Origin: Lachnospiraceae bacterium
Lineage (GTDB): Bacteria; Bacillota; Clostridia; Lachnospirales; Lachnospiraceae
Assembly (NCBI GenBank): GCA_017558145.1
Contig: JAFYWF010000078.1
Coordinates: 1-41,883, forward strand
DNA: 41,883 nt
Reading direction: 5' to 3'
The notes under the pieces are model-generated. The model made no database searches and was not told where the DNA came from. It saw only the letters and a program-made list of their open reading frames with translations. The position numbers and the translations under genes were made by a program. The first letter of the stretch is position 1, and every line of letters begins with the position of its first letter. Below, piece after piece: positions 41,668-41,883 of the stretch.

Positions 41668-41696
41668 ATTTTAAAGATTTTGATAAATAATGTCAA
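41668..41696 (-). promoter_or_regulatory. Promoter of the Hsp70-AAA-Sel1 operon
   Basis: Minus-strand TTGACA (41691-41696, perfect) and TAAAAT (41668-41673, 5 of 6) with a 17-base spacer, about 65 bases before the Hsp70 start. No CIRCE repeat (TTAGCACTC/GAGTGCTAA) or similar inverted repeat is present between it and the ATG, so HrcA heat-shock control is not supported. It lies just downstream of the intron end. Confidence 0.82.
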
Positions 41697-41752
41697 CGTA
41701 TATATAAATTTTCTATTAAAAATACTTAAAATTAAATAAAATTTGTAGAGTA

Positions 41753-41816
41753 GGCGGATGAAAATTTCATCCGCCCCTCATCAAACCGTGCATGAGGTTC
41801 TCCCTCACACGGCTTT
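41753..41816 (-). ncRNA. Group II intron domains V and VI
   Basis: Domain V is the 34-base hairpin at 41783-41816: catalytic-triad AGC near its 5' end, lower stem AAGCCGTG/CACGGTTT, two-base bulge, upper stem TGAGG/CCTCA and a GAGAA loop. Domain VI is the 11-bp stem GGCGGATGAAA/TTTCATCCGCC (41753-41775), followed by TACTCTAC. The branch-point adenosine is not certain from sequence alone. Confidence 0.85.
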
Positions 41817-41844
41817 CCGACATTCTTCTTTCTACAGCATTACG

Positions 41845-41883
41845 TCATGCTCTAGCCATCTTCTTTAATCCTTTGGTGTAAAT
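41845..41883 (-). CDS. Possible C-terminus of intron-encoded reverse transcriptase
   Basis: The last 12 codons before a TGA (41845-41847) read a basic tail, IYTKGLKKMARA, ending 28 bases before domain V. This is where group II intron reverse transcriptases (LtrA family) end. Only the tail is in the window, so identity is inferred from position and the intron structure. Confidence 0.45.
   Translation of the reverse strand: MYTKGLKKMARA

Larger units (their letters stand above)
41745..41883 (-). mobile_element. Group II intron, 3' end (partial)
   Basis: Reading the minus strand, a stop codon of a likely intron-encoded protein is followed by domain V and domain VI and then the sequence CTACTCTAC, a usual 3' splice end of clostridial introns; the boundary is at 41745. 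The rest of the intron lies past the window edge. The insertion is in the intergenic region, 49 bases upstream of the -35 box of the Hsp70 operon, so that operon keeps its promoter. Confidence 0.85.

Noticed and set aside
41603..41744. CIRCE element in the Hsp70 promoter
   Set aside because: No TTAGCACTC / GAGTGCTAA repeat is present; only AT-rich sequence and the promoter.

Overview
The window is a low-GC, densely coded stretch of a Clostridia (Bacillota) chromosome, most likely Lachnospiraceae. This rests on gene order (tmcAL / pta-ackA / yceD-rpmF; UPF0237-UPF0210 pair), strong AAGGAGG-type ribosome sites and near-consensus sigma-A promoters; no marker gene lies inside the window to fix the genus. 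All genes are on the minus strand except tmcAL and the pyridoxal-type kinase, and no tRNA, rRNA or CRISPR array is visible.

Layout, left to right. (1) 1-4607: start of rpmF, yceD, and the acetate pathway pta-ackA, divergent from tmcAL, whose product uses acetate to modify tRNA. (2) 4629-6664: an SOS cassette, a Y-family polymerase followed by a YolD-like protein, with a LexA-type box inside its promoter. (3) 6669-11278: a membrane TPR-GGDEF diguanylate cyclase and a TPR-DUF4037-DUF4125 protein. (4) 11326-19715: a housekeeping run transcribed as zinc-finger protein, polA, coaE, FtsA-like ATPase, WalJ-type MBL protein, ACT protein, DUF711 protein. (5) 19780-22699: ptsI-ptsH-nagB with its own promoter, a leader hairpin resembling an attenuator, and a terminator. 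The 323-base gap 22533-22855 holds these control elements. (6) 22791-26067: hisS-aspS. (7) 26125-32483: a DUF1576 membrane protein with a small unknown protein, a uridine kinase-like protein with an ECF S component, DUF3842, and a MocR/PdxR-type regulator divergent from a pyridoxal-type kinase. (8) 32512-41696: a five-gene operon of unknown function. (9) 41745-41883: the 3' end of a group II intron.

The most interesting region is the operon at 32512-41602. One promoter (TTGACA-17-TAAAAT) and one terminator bracket five genes spaced 14-19 bases apart: a lidless Hsp70, a 1342-residue protein with TPR-like N-terminus and four AAA+ modules (three of CbxX/CfqX type), a Sel1 protein with one membrane helix and an external SH3b domain, an acidic Cys-containing protein, and a second Sel1 protein with several membrane helices. 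The two Sel1 proteins share a nearly identical head of about 65 residues. I read this as a membrane-anchored chaperone/unfoldase machine; that is inference, and I know of no described system with this composition.
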